This document shows positions 28,407-37,935 of a stretch of DNA of 64,000 nucleotides, piece after piece. The stretch's first letter is position 1; every line of letters starts with the position of its first letter. The notes below the pieces were generated by a model. It did not search any database, was not told the origin of the DNA, and was given only the letters and a program-made list of their open reading frames with translations. The DNA is from Desulforhopalus sp. (lineage in GTDB: Bacteria > Desulfobacterota > Desulfobulbia > Desulfobulbales > Desulfocapsaceae): NCBI GenBank assembly GCA_030247675.1, contig JAOTRX010000003.1, positions 490,265 through 554,264 on the forward strand, written 5' to 3'. A program made the position numbers and the translations under genes.

Positions 28407-29951
28407 ATGAAGAAAATCGGAAAGGTTTATCTGGTTGGCGCCGGTCCGGGAGACCCTGGGCTTATTACCGTTCGCGGCAAGAGCCTCTTGGAGAGGGCCG
28501 AAGTCGTCGTCTATGACTATCTGGCCAGCAAAAAGCTGCTGAAACACGTTCCGGCCACGGCCGAATTGGTCTATGTCGGCAAGAAAGGTGGGGTGCAGCA
28601 TACCCATACCCAGGAAGAGATCAACCAGATGCTGGTCGACCATGCCCAGCGCGGCAAGATGGTGGTCCGCTTGAAGGGTGGCGATCCCTTTATCTTCGGA
28701 CGGGGAGGTGAGGAGGTGCAGCAGCTGTTTGCCGCCGGGGTCCCCTTCGAAGTCGTGCCGGGGGTAACCTCCGCCACCGCCGCGGCCACCTACGCCGGCA
28801 TTCCCATTACCCATCGCGACTACACCGCCTCGGTCGCCTTCCTGACCGGTCATGAAGACCCCACCAAGGAAACCTCGGGGATCAATTGGCAGAAACTGGC
28901 CACCGGAGTTGGCACCCTGGTAATCTATATGGGGATCAAGAATCTGCCGACGATTGTTGCCAATATGATCAAATACGGCCGCGACCCGAAGACCCCGGTG
29001 GCCGTGGTCCGCTGGGCTTCCACCCCGGAGCAGCGCTCGGTGGTCGGTACTCTCGAAACCATCGCCCAGGTGGTGAAGGACGCCGGCATCAAGCCGCCAT
29101 CGCTGATCATAATCGGCGAGGTTGTGAGCCTGCGCAGCACCATCGATTGGTATGAAAAGCGGCCGCTTTTCGGCAGGAAGATCATCGTAACCAGGACCCG
29201 TGAGCAGGCAAGTGATCTGGTTGCCGGGCTGGAGGAGTTCGGTGCCAATTGCTTTGAATATTCGACGATCAATATCCAGCCAGTGGATTCCTACGAGATC
29301 CTCGACGAAGAATTGGAGCGGATCAATGAGTATCACTGGATTATCTTCACCTCGCTGAACGGGGTGAAATATTTCTTCGAACGTCTGTACAGCAAGGGCC
29401 TTGATGCCCGCAATCTGAAAGGGCCGGAGATTGCCGTGGTTGGCAAAAGCACTGCCGATCTGCTCCTGCAATACGGCGTGCATGCCGATCTTATTCCCAG
29501 TGTCTTCACCGGCGAGGGTCTGGCCGAGAGCCTGCTTGATCAGGGGGTGGAAGGGCGGAATATCCTTATTCCTCGTGCCCTGCAGGGCCGGGAGTTGTTG
29601 CCGGAGACCCTGCGTGGCGCCGGTGCCCAGGTAACGGTTGCCCCGGTGTACCAGAACTGTCCGGCCGAAGGTGATAAGGAGTCTCTACGAGCGGAGCTTG
29701 CCTTGGGCAAGATCGATATGGTGACCTTCACCAGCTCTTCCACCGTTCGCAACTTCCTGGCCATGCTCGACGGAGTGGATCAGGATGAATTGAACAGGCT
29801 GCTGGCCAATGTGAAAATTGCCGCAATCGGGCCGATTACCGCCAAGACCGTTACCGATTCCGGTCTGCGGGTCGATGTTCAGCCGGAGCAGCATACCATT
29901 CCAGCGATGATTGAAGCGATAGTCGATTACTATCATGGAGCTGGGAAATAA
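28407..29951 (+). CDS. cobA-hemD: Fused uroporphyrinogen-III C-methyltransferase / uroporphyrinogen-III synthase
   Basis: A 514-residue bifunctional enzyme. Residues 1-250 are CobA/SUMT ('VYLVGAGPGDPGLITVRG', 'GGDPFIFGRGGEE', 'VVPGVTSATAAATYAGIP'), methylating uroporphyrinogen III to precorrin-2. Residues 260-510 are HemD ('GRKIIVTRTREQASDL', 'WIIFTSLNGVKYFF', 'VTFTSSSTVRNFLAML'). Fusions like this supply siroheme and, in sulfate reducers, the alternative heme route, which fits a DsrAB-using organism. The start at 28407 matches the conserved N terminus; starts at 28389 and a GTG at 28374 are possible but poorly supported. The 3' end overlaps the CULT-domain gene by 17 bases. Confidence 0.95.
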   Translation: MKKIGKVYLVGAGPGDPGLITVRGKSLLERAEVVVYDYLASKKLLKHVPATAELVYVGKKGGVQHTHTQEEINQMLVDHAQRGKMVVRLKGGDPFIFGRGGEEVQQLFAAGVPFEVVPGVTSATAAATYAGIPITHRDYTASVAFLTGHEDPTKETSGINWQKLATGVGTLVIYMGIKNLPTIVANMIKYGRDPKTPVAVVRWASTPEQRSVVGTLETIAQVVKDAGIKPPSLIIIGEVVSLRSTIDWYEKRPLFGRKIIVTRTREQASDLVAGLEEFGANCFEYSTINIQPVDSYEILDEELERINEYHWIIFTSLNGVKYFFERLYSKGLDARNLKGPEIAVVGKSTADLLLQYGVHADLIPSVFTGEGLAESLLDQGVEGRNILIPRALQGRELLPETLRGAGAQVTVAPVYQNCPAEGDKESLRAELALGKIDMVTFTSSSTVRNFLAMLDGVDQDELNRLLANVKIAAIGPITAKTVTDSGLRVDVQPEQHTIPAMIEAIVDYYHGAGK

Positions 29952-30336
29952 CAGTTTACTTCTCCTGCGCGGCGATGAGCCGAGGCATGGCCCGCCTGTC
30001 GTCAAAACACAGCGGCAGCGGGCCACGGCGGCGATGGAGGCTATTCGTTGCCGGGCCTGCGGGGCCGTGGTGACCGGCCGGGATCAGAAGATCCTGGTAA
30101 ACGGTTGCCATGCCCACACCTTCTTTAATCCGGCGGGGATCATCTTTGAGCTGGGGTGTTTTCAGAAGGCCCCTGGCTGCCTGGCGGTTGGACCGTCCTC
30201 CGGCGAATTCACCTGGTTTGCCGGCCATGTCTGGCGGGTTACCCTGTGCCGCCGTTGTCAGGCCCATCTGGGGTGGTTGTTCCTCTCCGGGGACAACAGC
30301 TTCTTCGGCCTGATTCTTAGCAAGCTCCAGGAGTAG
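29935..30336 (+). CDS. Cereblon-like CULT-domain zinc protein
   Basis: A 133-residue protein matching the CULT domain, the ligand-binding domain of eukaryotic cereblon, known in bacteria from a Magnetospirillum protein. Zinc ligands are two CxxC knuckles: C39/C42 ('CRACG') and C105/C108 ('CRRCQ'). The aromatic cage is W94, W100 and W114 in 'GEFTWFAGHVWRV' and 'HLGWLF', with F116 at the place of a tyrosine. Spacings Cys-Trp-Trp-Cys-Trp equal those I recall for the Magnetospirillum protein. Other family traits are 'NGCHAHTFFNPAGIIFELGC' and 'FFGLIL'. It overlaps the end of cobA-hemD and is probably co-expressed. Natural ligand unknown. Confidence 0.9.
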   Translation: MELGNNSLLLLRGDEPRHGPPVVKTQRQRATAAMEAIRCRACGAVVTGRDQKILVNGCHAHTFFNPAGIIFELGCFQKAPGCLAVGPSSGEFTWFAGHVWRVTLCRRCQAHLGWLFLSGDNSFFGLILSKLQE

Positions 30337-30375
30337 TCCCTTCGTCGTCGCCGTTTCTCCGGCGTTCTTTTCTTG

Positions 30376-33300
30376 TCAGTTGCCTTTGATCAGGTCGAGC
30401 AGATCTTCCGAACTCATTTTTGCACTTATATCGCTGCCTTCGAGAAGGCTTCCGGCGAGATCGCGCTTGTCCTGGTGCAGTTTAACGATCTTTTCTTCGA
30501 TAGTGCCCTTGCAAACCAGCCGGTAGATGGTCACCGGCCGGGTCTGGCCGATGCGGTGAGCCCGGTCGGAGGCCTGGTCTTCAATGGCCGGGTTCCACCA
30601 GGGGTCCATATGGATGACATAGTCGGCGGCGGTAAGGTTGAGCCCCAAACCTCCGGCCTTGAGACTGATAAGAAAGAGATCGCCGATACCGGCCTGGAAG
30701 GCGTCAACATTGATCTTCCGCTGCTTGGCACTGGTGCTGCCATCAAGATACTGATAGCTGATCTTCTGCGCGTCGAGGTACTCGCGAATGAAGTTGAGGT
30801 GGCCGATGAACTGGCTGAACACCAGGGCCTTATGGCGGCTGGCAAGCAGCTCTTCGATGATCGAGGCGAAGACCTTCAGCTTGGCGCTGCCGGCGGAGCT
30901 GTTCGGATCGATAAGACGGGGGTTGCAGCACGCCTGGCGGAGGCGCATGATCTCGGTGAGGATCTGCAGGTGCCGGCCTTTCTTGTCCCTGGCCCCTTCG
31001 AGGATGTCGATGGCGTTCTGGCGCAGGGCCTCGTAAAAATGGGCCTCTTCCGGGCTCATCTCAACATCGAGGGTCACCTCGGTGCGGGACGGCAGTTCTT
31101 CCAGAACCTGGGACTTGATCCGCCTGAGGATAAAGGGCCGGATGAGTTTCTTCAGTTTCATCTTGGCGTCACGGTCCTGGAAGCGTTCAATGGGGATGGC
31201 GTAGCGTTCGTTGAAATTGTTCAAACTGCCGAGAAGGCCCGGGTTGATGAAGTGAAAGAGATTCCACAGTTCGCCGAGATGGTTTTCAATCGGTGTACCG
31301 GTGGTAATCAGTTTAAATTGCGCCTGCAGCGACATTGCCGCCTGCGACCGTTTGGTTGCCGAGTTTTTGATGGCCTGGGCCTCATCGAGAATAACCGCCT
31401 GCCATTTGATCGAGGAGAGGAGCTCGGTTTCCTGCTGGAGGAGGGTGTAGGTGGTGATCAGCAGATCAAATTTTCCAAGATCCCTGATGCTTTTTTCCCG
31501 GTCCTTGCCGGTGAAGAATTTCACGCTGATGGTCGGGGTGAAGCGGTGGACCTCCGATTGCCAGTTGGTTGACACCGAGGTTGGGGCAACCACCAGGGAC
31601 GGGCCTTCCGAGGCGAGGCTGAGGATCACTGCCAGGGATTGCAGGGTCTTGCCAAGCCCCATGTCATCGGCCAGGCAACCGCCGACCCCCCAGCGGGCGA
31701 GCCTAGCCAGCCACTCATAGCCCTCCCGTTGGTAGACGCGCAGCTCGGCCTGCAGGGTTGATGGCACCTCGGGTTTGAAATTCTGGGCGTCGTGGATCCT
31801 CTGCAGTTGTCCCTGCCAGCCGTGGTCGGCATCGGTTTGTACCAGATCTGTCAGTTTTTCCAGCTGGATGGCGGCGAGCGGATGAACCAGCACCTCGCTA
31901 TCGTCTTCATCGCCCTGGCCGTTGGTGTAGAGATTGATATCCTCCAGGCGTTTGCGGAATTCCTGGGTCAAGGCGATGAATTGTCCGTCGCCGATCTCGA
32001 CGAAGCGGCCGGGGGAACTCTTCAGTTTGGCCAGTAGATCCTTCAGCTCAATGACCTGACCCTGATCAAGGGTGAGCTGGCCGCTCATGGCGAACCAGTT
32101 CTGGCGATTGGTACGGATCTTCAGGTTGAGATGCTCCAGGGACACCTTCTGGGTAATGGTCAGCTTTTCCCCTTCCGGCCATTCGATGACTACCTTATCG
32201 CGGATGGCCTGGAGTTCCATAAGGGTCTGCAGGCAGTCGTCGGGGTCGTAGAGATGCCATTCCCGGTCGTTTTCCTGCTCCATGTCCATCGCCAGGTCGA
32301 GGATTGGGCACATCTCTTCGATATCCCGCGCCTTCTCCTCTTCGAGGGCAAGGTTGCGGCGGGTCTGCAGGCGCCGGCCGTTGACCTCGGCCATGATGTT
32401 TTCCACACCTTGGCCTGGCTTGAGGTAGTGGCCGCCCTCGACAAAGGGCTTGACGAACATCTCCAGGCGAAATCCGGTGCCGTAGGGGATGAGGTGCATG
32501 TAGATCGTCGAATCGGCCTCGACGAAGGTGATATTGTTGGTCTTCCTGCTGCTGCTGTCGGCGGCGATGGCCGAATGGACGGTCATGAAGGAGGAGATAT
32601 TGCCGATGGCGGTCAATACCTGCTCGCTTGCCGACTTGGGGACGGTTATGCCGTCCTTGCCGGTGATCTGGGCGATGCGGCGATGGTTGTCATTGATGTT
32701 GATGATCTTGACCCGGGTGGGAGTTTCCTTCTGGAAATTGATGTTGTCGGTGGTGATCGGGTGGGCAAAGCAGATATGGAGAAATTCGCCGCGTTCCTCG
32801 ACCAGGAGTTCCGGTTCGCCGGCGACGAACTCCACCGGGGTCATCGGCGATTCCGCCAGGTACAGGTGCGGATGACCGATCATTGCCGGCAGAACCTTGT
32901 CGATGTTCAGAGCAAAGCTGAAACTCTGGTTTTCCTGGTTGTGGATTTTTTTGATCGCCGCGCAGATCTTCCGGTCCTGGGCGGAGAGAAAGGTCAGTTT
33001 GCTTGCCTGGTGCAGCCGTGCCAGGGCGATTGGCCGGCCGCGGCTCCAGTCCCCTTCCGGGGTCATTTTTTGTTCGCGGGGGGAAATGCTGATTTTCTTG
33101 CCCTCAAAAGAGACCATCCAGATCAGCCGGGTTGTCTGCCTCTGCTGATCATGCTCCTGGGCCGTTGCCTGGATAAGGGCCTGGAGGGTACGTTTCCAGG
33201 GCTCCTCAGGTTCGAGGATCGGCAAGAGAGGGACGATACCGGTGGTTTCGCGCAAGACCTTGGTTGTTTCCAGGTAGTCCGGGTTATCGTGATGGATCGT

Positions 33301-34569
33301 TGCCAGTATCTCGCCGAGCAGGAGGGTGAAGAGGTGATAGTCGCTTAGGCTGCCTTTGCGGTAGAAACTGATGATTTCTTCTTCGACATCCGGGTCGACG
33401 GCGCTGTTCAGCCAATATTGGCAGATACCGGTGAAAATAACCGTGAAGACGTGCTGCCGAGGGGTTTCGGGCAAGGTCAGCGCTTCGTTTAAGGTATTCT
33501 TGTTGATTTGCGAGTCGATCACCACGGCAAGGGCGTTGTAAGCATCGTTCTCCCGGGCCTTCGGGAACAGGGATACAGCGATGGCGATATTGCTGGCGAT
33601 GGCGGCATAGCCCTCGCGGCTGGTGATATTTAAACTGGCGAGGATGTAAAACAGGCCAGGCGGGCCGAAGAAGGCGACATTCTCACCGGCACTGAATTTC
33701 TTAAGAAACTGCAGATCTTCCTGAAAGGCTGCCAGGGCGCCCTGGCTGTCACCGCGGAGAAAGCGGAGGGTACCTCCGGCCCCGGTACCCCTGAAGGATT
33801 CACTGTGGGCATCGATAAAGGCCCTAGCCTCGGTAAGTTTGCCGCGAAACAGCAGCTCATTGAAGAGAAGTCTGCGAAAGGGGAGGAGCTCGTCCTCGGT
33901 CAGTGCGGCAAATTCATGCTCTGACGAAAGGTAGGCAATGATTTCCGGGAAGTCGGTGAGGGTGTCCTGGCCGTATTGCAGGACATTGCCGAGCAGGTAA
34001 AACTGAAAGGAGGTGGACAGTGAACGGAACCAATCCGGGTCAAAAGGCCTGGTCAGTATACGCACGGCGGGTGGTGGGTCGGCTGCAAGATCCCGGCATT
34101 GAGCGGCAATAAACTCAGTAGCCTCGTCGATCAGATCAAACTGTTGGGTGTAGATGCCGATGCGCATCTCGCGAATGCCTCGCCAACACCTGGTTGTCCA
34201 TTTGCCATAATAATAGGTCACCGGTGCCTCGGTTTGGATGGCCTTGGCATAGGCGGCATAGGTTCCCTCGCGGACGGCAATCTTGCTGAGGACCTCGACG
34301 ATGTCCTCATGGCATTGCCGGTCTTTGGTCAAAAGACCCAATTGCTCGAATTTGTTAAAATAGTGGGCAAGATTTGCCGCGGTTGGTTTGTTGCCGCGGG
34401 GGTTCTTGAGATCGAGCTGGCGCAGGCAGTTGACTATGAGGGTTGAATGTGCCGGCTCATAGACGACGGAGAGAAATTGCAGCAGGGCCTGTTCGAAAGG
34501 CGAGAGCTTTTGGTACTGTTCAAGAAGATTGGGAGGTGTTTGCATGTAGAGTAGTGTAGTCCGGGACAC
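30376..34569 (-). CDS. SNF2-family (Swi2/Snf2) helicase-like ATPase
   Basis: About 1397 residues. The long N-terminal two thirds are unrecognised and helical, followed by a mixed region. The SNF2 ATPase core starts near residue 950 with 'LADDMGLGKTLQSLAVI' (Walker A), then 'DEAQAIKN' (motif II), 'LITTGTPIENHLGELW' and the C-terminal helicase half with 'VFSQFIGHLNFIREYL', 'SLKAGGLGLNLTAADYV' and 'QASDRAHRIGQTRPV'. Such proteins translocate on duplex DNA and remodel protein-DNA complexes. Start uncertain: a GTG at 34569 has GGAGG 4 bases upstream; ATGs at 34590 and 34545 are alternatives. Confidence 0.9.
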   Translation of the reverse strand: MSRTTLLYMQTPPNLLEQYQKLSPFEQALLQFLSVVYEPAHSTLIVNCLRQLDLKNPRGNKPTAANLAHYFNKFEQLGLLTKDRQCHEDIVEVLSKIAVREGTYAAYAKAIQTEAPVTYYYGKWTTRCWRGIREMRIGIYTQQFDLIDEATEFIAAQCRDLAADPPPAVRILTRPFDPDWFRSLSTSFQFYLLGNVLQYGQDTLTDFPEIIAYLSSEHEFAALTEDELLPFRRLLFNELLFRGKLTEARAFIDAHSESFRGTGAGGTLRFLRGDSQGALAAFQEDLQFLKKFSAGENVAFFGPPGLFYILASLNITSREGYAAIASNIAIAVSLFPKARENDAYNALAVVIDSQINKNTLNEALTLPETPRQHVFTVIFTGICQYWLNSAVDPDVEEEIISFYRKGSLSDYHLFTLLLGEILATIHHDNPDYLETTKVLRETTGIVPLLPILEPEEPWKRTLQALIQATAQEHDQQRQTTRLIWMVSFEGKKISISPREQKMTPEGDWSRGRPIALARLHQASKLTFLSAQDRKICAAIKKIHNQENQSFSFALNIDKVLPAMIGHPHLYLAESPMTPVEFVAGEPELLVEERGEFLHICFAHPITTDNINFQKETPTRVKIININDNHRRIAQITGKDGITVPKSASEQVLTAIGNISSFMTVHSAIAADSSSRKTNNITFVEADSTIYMHLIPYGTGFRLEMFVKPFVEGGHYLKPGQGVENIMAEVNGRRLQTRRNLALEEEKARDIEEMCPILDLAMDMEQENDREWHLYDPDDCLQTLMELQAIRDKVVIEWPEGEKLTITQKVSLEHLNLKIRTNRQNWFAMSGQLTLDQGQVIELKDLLAKLKSSPGRFVEIGDGQFIALTQEFRKRLEDINLYTNGQGDEDDSEVLVHPLAAIQLEKLTDLVQTDADHGWQGQLQRIHDAQNFKPEVPSTLQAELRVYQREGYEWLARLARWGVGGCLADDMGLGKTLQSLAVILSLASEGPSLVVAPTSVSTNWQSEVHRFTPTISVKFFTGKDREKSIRDLGKFDLLITTYTLLQQETELLSSIKWQAVILDEAQAIKNSATKRSQAAMSLQAQFKLITTGTPIENHLGELWNLFHFINPGLLGSLNNFNERYAIPIERFQDRDAKMKLKKLIRPFILRRIKSQVLEELPSRTEVTLDVEMSPEEAHFYEALRQNAIDILEGARDKKGRHLQILTEIMRLRQACCNPRLIDPNSSAGSAKLKVFASIIEELLASRHKALVFSQFIGHLNFIREYLDAQKISYQYLDGSTSAKQRKINVDAFQAGIGDLFLISLKAGGLGLNLTAADYVIHMDPWWNPAIEDQASDRAHRIGQTRPVTIYRLVCKGTIEEKIVKLHQDKRDLAGSLLEGSDISAKMSSEDLLDLIKGN

Positions 34570-34780
34570 AAAACCTCCGGAGAATGGCATTCGGTTTTTC
34601 AGTGTAAGACGCGAAGGGAACCAGGCAATATATCACTGTCTGGTCCGGATGAGAACCAAAAACTGTAAATAAAGTGGTCCTGACACGTTGGGATGCACCG
34701 AAAATATCCAAATATTCAAGGTGATAAAGCAAGATGCGGAAATCATCTGCCATATTGCACGGGATTGTTAGTGAGGGGTT

Positions 34781-34789
34781 TGCTATAAT
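34781..34789 (+). promoter_or_regulatory. Extended -10 promoter of the recombinase-like gene
   Basis: TGCTATAAT is a perfect extended -10 element about 100 bases before the start at 34892. No good -35 hexamer is at the normal distance, which extended -10 promoters tolerate. Confidence 0.5.
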
Positions 34790-34891
34790 GATCAATTCTT
34801 GCAGACTTGGCCATCAGGCAGAGACAAATATTGGCAAGATGCATGTGGCAGATGGTATTTCTCGATTTTCGAAAATACGGAGAGAGGGAGG

Positions 34892-35611
34892 ATGAAGGTA
34901 TTCGGTTATATCTTTCTAGCAGAAGACAAAAACCACCTGGTTCCGGCAGCCGAACAGCAAGCCGTCCTAGAGGCATATGCCAGGAATCTCAATCGGCCCT
35001 TTTTCGAGATTTTTGTTGAAGAAGCAACGCCGATGAAGAGGCCCTTCAAAGATCGTTCGGCAGGGAGCAGGGTGCTGAAGAGCTGCGGTCCGGGCGACGC
35101 GATACTGGTCATGAGAACCGAGTGGGTGATGAGTTCCGCAGGCGAAGGGGAAAGTCTTCTACGCTTTTTGGCAGGCAAGGACATTGCTCTGCACTGTATC
35201 GATCTGGGTGGCAATATCAGTTTGCCGGAGAAGCGCCGGCTGATGGTCTCCGAGGGACCTGCCACCGTGGTCGGCAAACTGCTTGCCGCTCTTGCCGTCA
35301 GCGAGACCAGCAGGCATGGCCAGGCGATCCGCAGGGCCAAAAAAAACCGGAAAGCGCAGGGAAAGTATCTTGGCGGCCCGGTACCCTTTGGTTGGGAAGT
35401 GAGCGCGGATGGGCATCTCGTGCCCTACGAGCCGCAACAGGAGGTGATCCGGTCGATTGTCGATATGCGCCGGAACCGGTGGTCATACCGGGAGATTTCG
35501 CAGAAACTCAGGGATGAACAGAAGGTTCGCCTCTCGCATGAGGGGGTGCGGCGACTCCTCAGCAGTATTGGTGGAAAGGCCGGCCGGGGAGGCAAAGGGG
35601 ATTCCGGATGA
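34892..35611 (+). CDS. Degenerate serine-recombinase-like protein
   Basis: A 239-residue protein with the architecture of a short serine recombinase: an N-terminal resolvase-like fold to about 140, then the hinge helix and 'Recombinase' domain ('KAQGKYLGGPVPFGW', 'LVPYEPQQEVIRSIVDM', 'WSYREISQKLRDE'). The catalytic N-terminal signature Y-x-R-V-S is replaced by 'FGYIFLAEDKNH', and the usual L-D-R-L-x-R-S segment reads 'RTEWVMSSAGEG'. The nucleophilic serine and the Asp/Arg cluster are therefore missing. It probably binds DNA without recombining it. The start has AGAGAGGGAGG upstream; the longer frame from 34799 is rejected. Confidence 0.8.
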   Translation: MKVFGYIFLAEDKNHLVPAAEQQAVLEAYARNLNRPFFEIFVEEATPMKRPFKDRSAGSRVLKSCGPGDAILVMRTEWVMSSAGEGESLLRFLAGKDIALHCIDLGGNISLPEKRRLMVSEGPATVVGKLLAALAVSETSRHGQAIRRAKKNRKAQGKYLGGPVPFGWEVSADGHLVPYEPQQEVIRSIVDMRRNRWSYREISQKLRDEQKVRLSHEGVRRLLSSIGGKAGRGGKGDSG

Positions 35612-35634
35612 AGGCAGTCCCCCCTGTCAATGTA

Positions 35635-37530
35635 TTAAAGATTTTTGTGAGTGGTGATTTTCGCATCCACTTCCAGGTGGCGTAGCCAAGCTGCCAGCAG
35701 CTGCTGTTGCTTGTAGCGCTGCAGACTGCTTTTGTATCTGTCAATTTCCTGGGCGTTATCGGGAAGTTTCGGAATGTCCCGGCTGACGAAGGTGTAGACA
35801 TAGAAATTATCTCCGGCCCGTCCTGGTGTTTCGGGAAGCGGGGAAGACTTCGAGAGAAGAAAGGCCGTCTGTAAGAGGGCGGCTGGGAAGTCACTTTTGC
35901 CCTCGGGGGCATTTTGGCCTAGCGGACCTGAATCTTTGATGACAAGACCCTTTTCCTTGGCGGCATCGTCAAAGGACTTGCCTTCCTTGACGGCAGTCAG
36001 CACTTCTTTTGCCGCTGTCTCTGCCAGTTCCTGTGATTTTATTTTTCGGAAGTCTTTCTCTGCAGCGGCCCGGACGGCAGCCAGTTCGGGAACTTCCGGT
36101 TCCTTCTTGTCCTCGACGAAGACAACGGCGTAACCAGATTGCCCCTTGATCAAAGAACTCAGCTCGCCCTTATTCAATTCAAAGGTTTTGTCAATCAGCT
36201 GCTGGTCATCCTTCAGGGCAGCCGGAGCATTGCCCTTGGTGAAAAAGTCGGTCTGCAGGACTTTTATATCGCCTTGGCCTTGACTGTATTTGTCGAGGCT
36301 GCCGGCGCCGATAATTGCCTCGTAAGCGGTGTTGGCAACTTGGAAAGCCAGGGCCTCAGCTTCCTTACGCTGCAGGGTGGCAGTGATTTGTTCGGTCGCC
36401 TCGGCGAGAGTCTTGGTGGCAGCCGGTTTGATTTCTTCGAGAAGGATAATATGATAGCCGAACTGGGTTTTAACAACCTCGCTTACTGCCCCCGGCTGCA
36501 TGGTGAAGACTGCTTTATCAAAGGCCGGGACCATCTGCCCGGCGGTGAAAAAGCCCAGGTCGCCACCGTTGTTTTTGCCGGGATCTTCTGAGTATTGCTT
36601 GGCAAGTGATATGAAATCGCTACCGCTTTTAGCAAGTTTTTGCACCGTTGCCGCCTTGGCCGCCTTTTCCTTGTGAACCTCTGCTGAGTCGTTTTCGCCT
36701 GCCTGTAAGAGAATATGGCGGGCGTGGCGCTGCTCGGGAACCCGGAACGTCTTGAGATTGGTATTGTAGTATTCTTCGATCTTCGCCTGGTCTATGACGA
36801 TCTTGCTGCCAACTTCGGCGAAGGAAATGGTCAGATATTTAACTTTCAGTTGCGGCTCGGTTTTGTAACCATCCTTTGCGGTTTCGTACCAGGAGGCGAG
36901 GGCGGCATCGTCGATGGTCACCTTGTCAATATAATCGGCGGGTGATAGCCGTGCGTATTTGACCTCTATCTTTTCATTCAGCTGGCTGTAGATATCCTCG
37001 ATCTCGCTTTCCGTGATAATGGTGGCAAAGCCACCGATGCGCCGTGTGGCCAATTCCGACAATTGGTCGAAACGGAGAGACTGCTCAAATTTATTGGGGG
37101 CCATCTTGTTGGCGGCAAGAATAGATTTGTAGCGTTCCATGCTGAAGGCGCCATTATCCTGAAACTGGGGCATGGTTTCAATAAAGGTGCGAATATCGTC
37201 ACCACTCACCTCAACGCCCATGGCGCTGGCCCCCTGGCGGAGAAGAGCGGTCTGAATGATCTGGTTGATGACCTGCTGCTTCAGCCCCAGGCTTTCTGCA
37301 AGGCCTTTCGGGACGTTGCCGCCAAACTGGTTACTCAGTTGCTGGTAGGCCCGGTCGTAGGCCTGGCTATATTGCTGAAAGGTGATTTCCTCACCGTTGA
37401 CGACAATTGCCGACTGTTTACTGTTTCCCATGTTGGTACCGACGCCCCAGAAAATAAACACCAGGGCGATGACTACAACTATGATTTGGATCAGGGGGGA
37501 TTGGGCCTTTCTACGAAGTATCTGCAGCAT
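35635..37530 (-). CDS. ppiD: PpiD-like periplasmic chaperone/peptidyl-prolyl isomerase
   Basis: A 631-residue protein, the length of E. coli PpiD. One N-terminal membrane anchor (residues 14-35, 'IIVVVIALVFIFWGVG') is followed by a SurA-N/PpiD-N chaperone region ('VVNGEEITFQQYSQAYDR'). A parvulin domain lies at about 265-365 ('RHARHILLQ', 'SEDPGKNNGGDLGFF', 'GYHIILLEEI') and a second, degenerate one after it. It assists folding of newly exported proteins at the Sec exit. It is convergent with the recombinase-like gene (24-base gap). Confidence 0.92.
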   Translation of the reverse strand: MLQILRRKAQSPLIQIIVVVIALVFIFWGVGTNMGNSKQSAIVVNGEEITFQQYSQAYDRAYQQLSNQFGGNVPKGLAESLGLKQQVINQIIQTALLRQGASAMGVEVSGDDIRTFIETMPQFQDNGAFSMERYKSILAANKMAPNKFEQSLRFDQLSELATRRIGGFATIITESEIEDIYSQLNEKIEVKYARLSPADYIDKVTIDDAALASWYETAKDGYKTEPQLKVKYLTISFAEVGSKIVIDQAKIEEYYNTNLKTFRVPEQRHARHILLQAGENDSAEVHKEKAAKAATVQKLAKSGSDFISLAKQYSEDPGKNNGGDLGFFTAGQMVPAFDKAVFTMQPGAVSEVVKTQFGYHIILLEEIKPAATKTLAEATEQITATLQRKEAEALAFQVANTAYEAIIGAGSLDKYSQGQGDIKVLQTDFFTKGNAPAALKDDQQLIDKTFELNKGELSSLIKGQSGYAVVFVEDKKEPEVPELAAVRAAAEKDFRKIKSQELAETAAKEVLTAVKEGKSFDDAAKEKGLVIKDSGPLGQNAPEGKSDFPAALLQTAFLLSKSSPLPETPGRAGDNFYVYTFVSRDIPKLPDNAQEIDRYKSSLQRYKQQQLLAAWLRHLEVDAKITTHKNL

Positions 37531-37684
37531 GAATTTCTTCTTGGGAAGGGGTTGACTAAAACCTGGAATGGCCAGGGTGGCAGCGGAGCGGACCCCGAGT
37601 CTTCAGGCCTTGCAGGCCGCCGGTTTGGTAACAGTTCGATTTACTCTTTCTTTTTCTCAACTGCAAGGAAAAATCCTTTACTTC

Positions 37685-37733
37685 GGGCCGTAACGGCGTT
37701 AAGGAAAGTACGCTGTTTCCGCCTTTACGGCCT
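37685..37733. repeat. Long inverted repeat upstream of ppiD
   Basis: GGGCCGTAACGGCG and CGCCTTTACGGCC can pair across about 20 bases. The structure lies in the 405-base gap between the divergent ppiD and dsrC genes. No function can be read from it. Confidence 0.4.
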
Positions 37734-37838
37734 GGCAGCGGAGGATGTATCACAATGTGTTAGAATAAAAGGGAAATGCCCGAAACTGTTTGCCTTTGCC
37801 GGCAGGCAATGATGGTGGATAAATGATTGCTCATTCAC

Positions 37839-37867
37839 TTGACAAAACGTTTTGCCTATAGTAATAA
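37839..37867 (+). promoter_or_regulatory. Strong sigma-70-type promoter of dsrC
   Basis: TTGACA (37839-37844), a 17-base spacer and TAATAA (37862-37867) precede dsrC by about 70 bases. It is the best-matching housekeeping promoter seen in the window. Confidence 0.75.
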
Positions 37868-37935
37868 GACAAGTCAGTTTTTGGATTATAAAACGGCGCA
37901 AGCCATAGAATAATATTTCAAGGAGGTTGCTAGCA

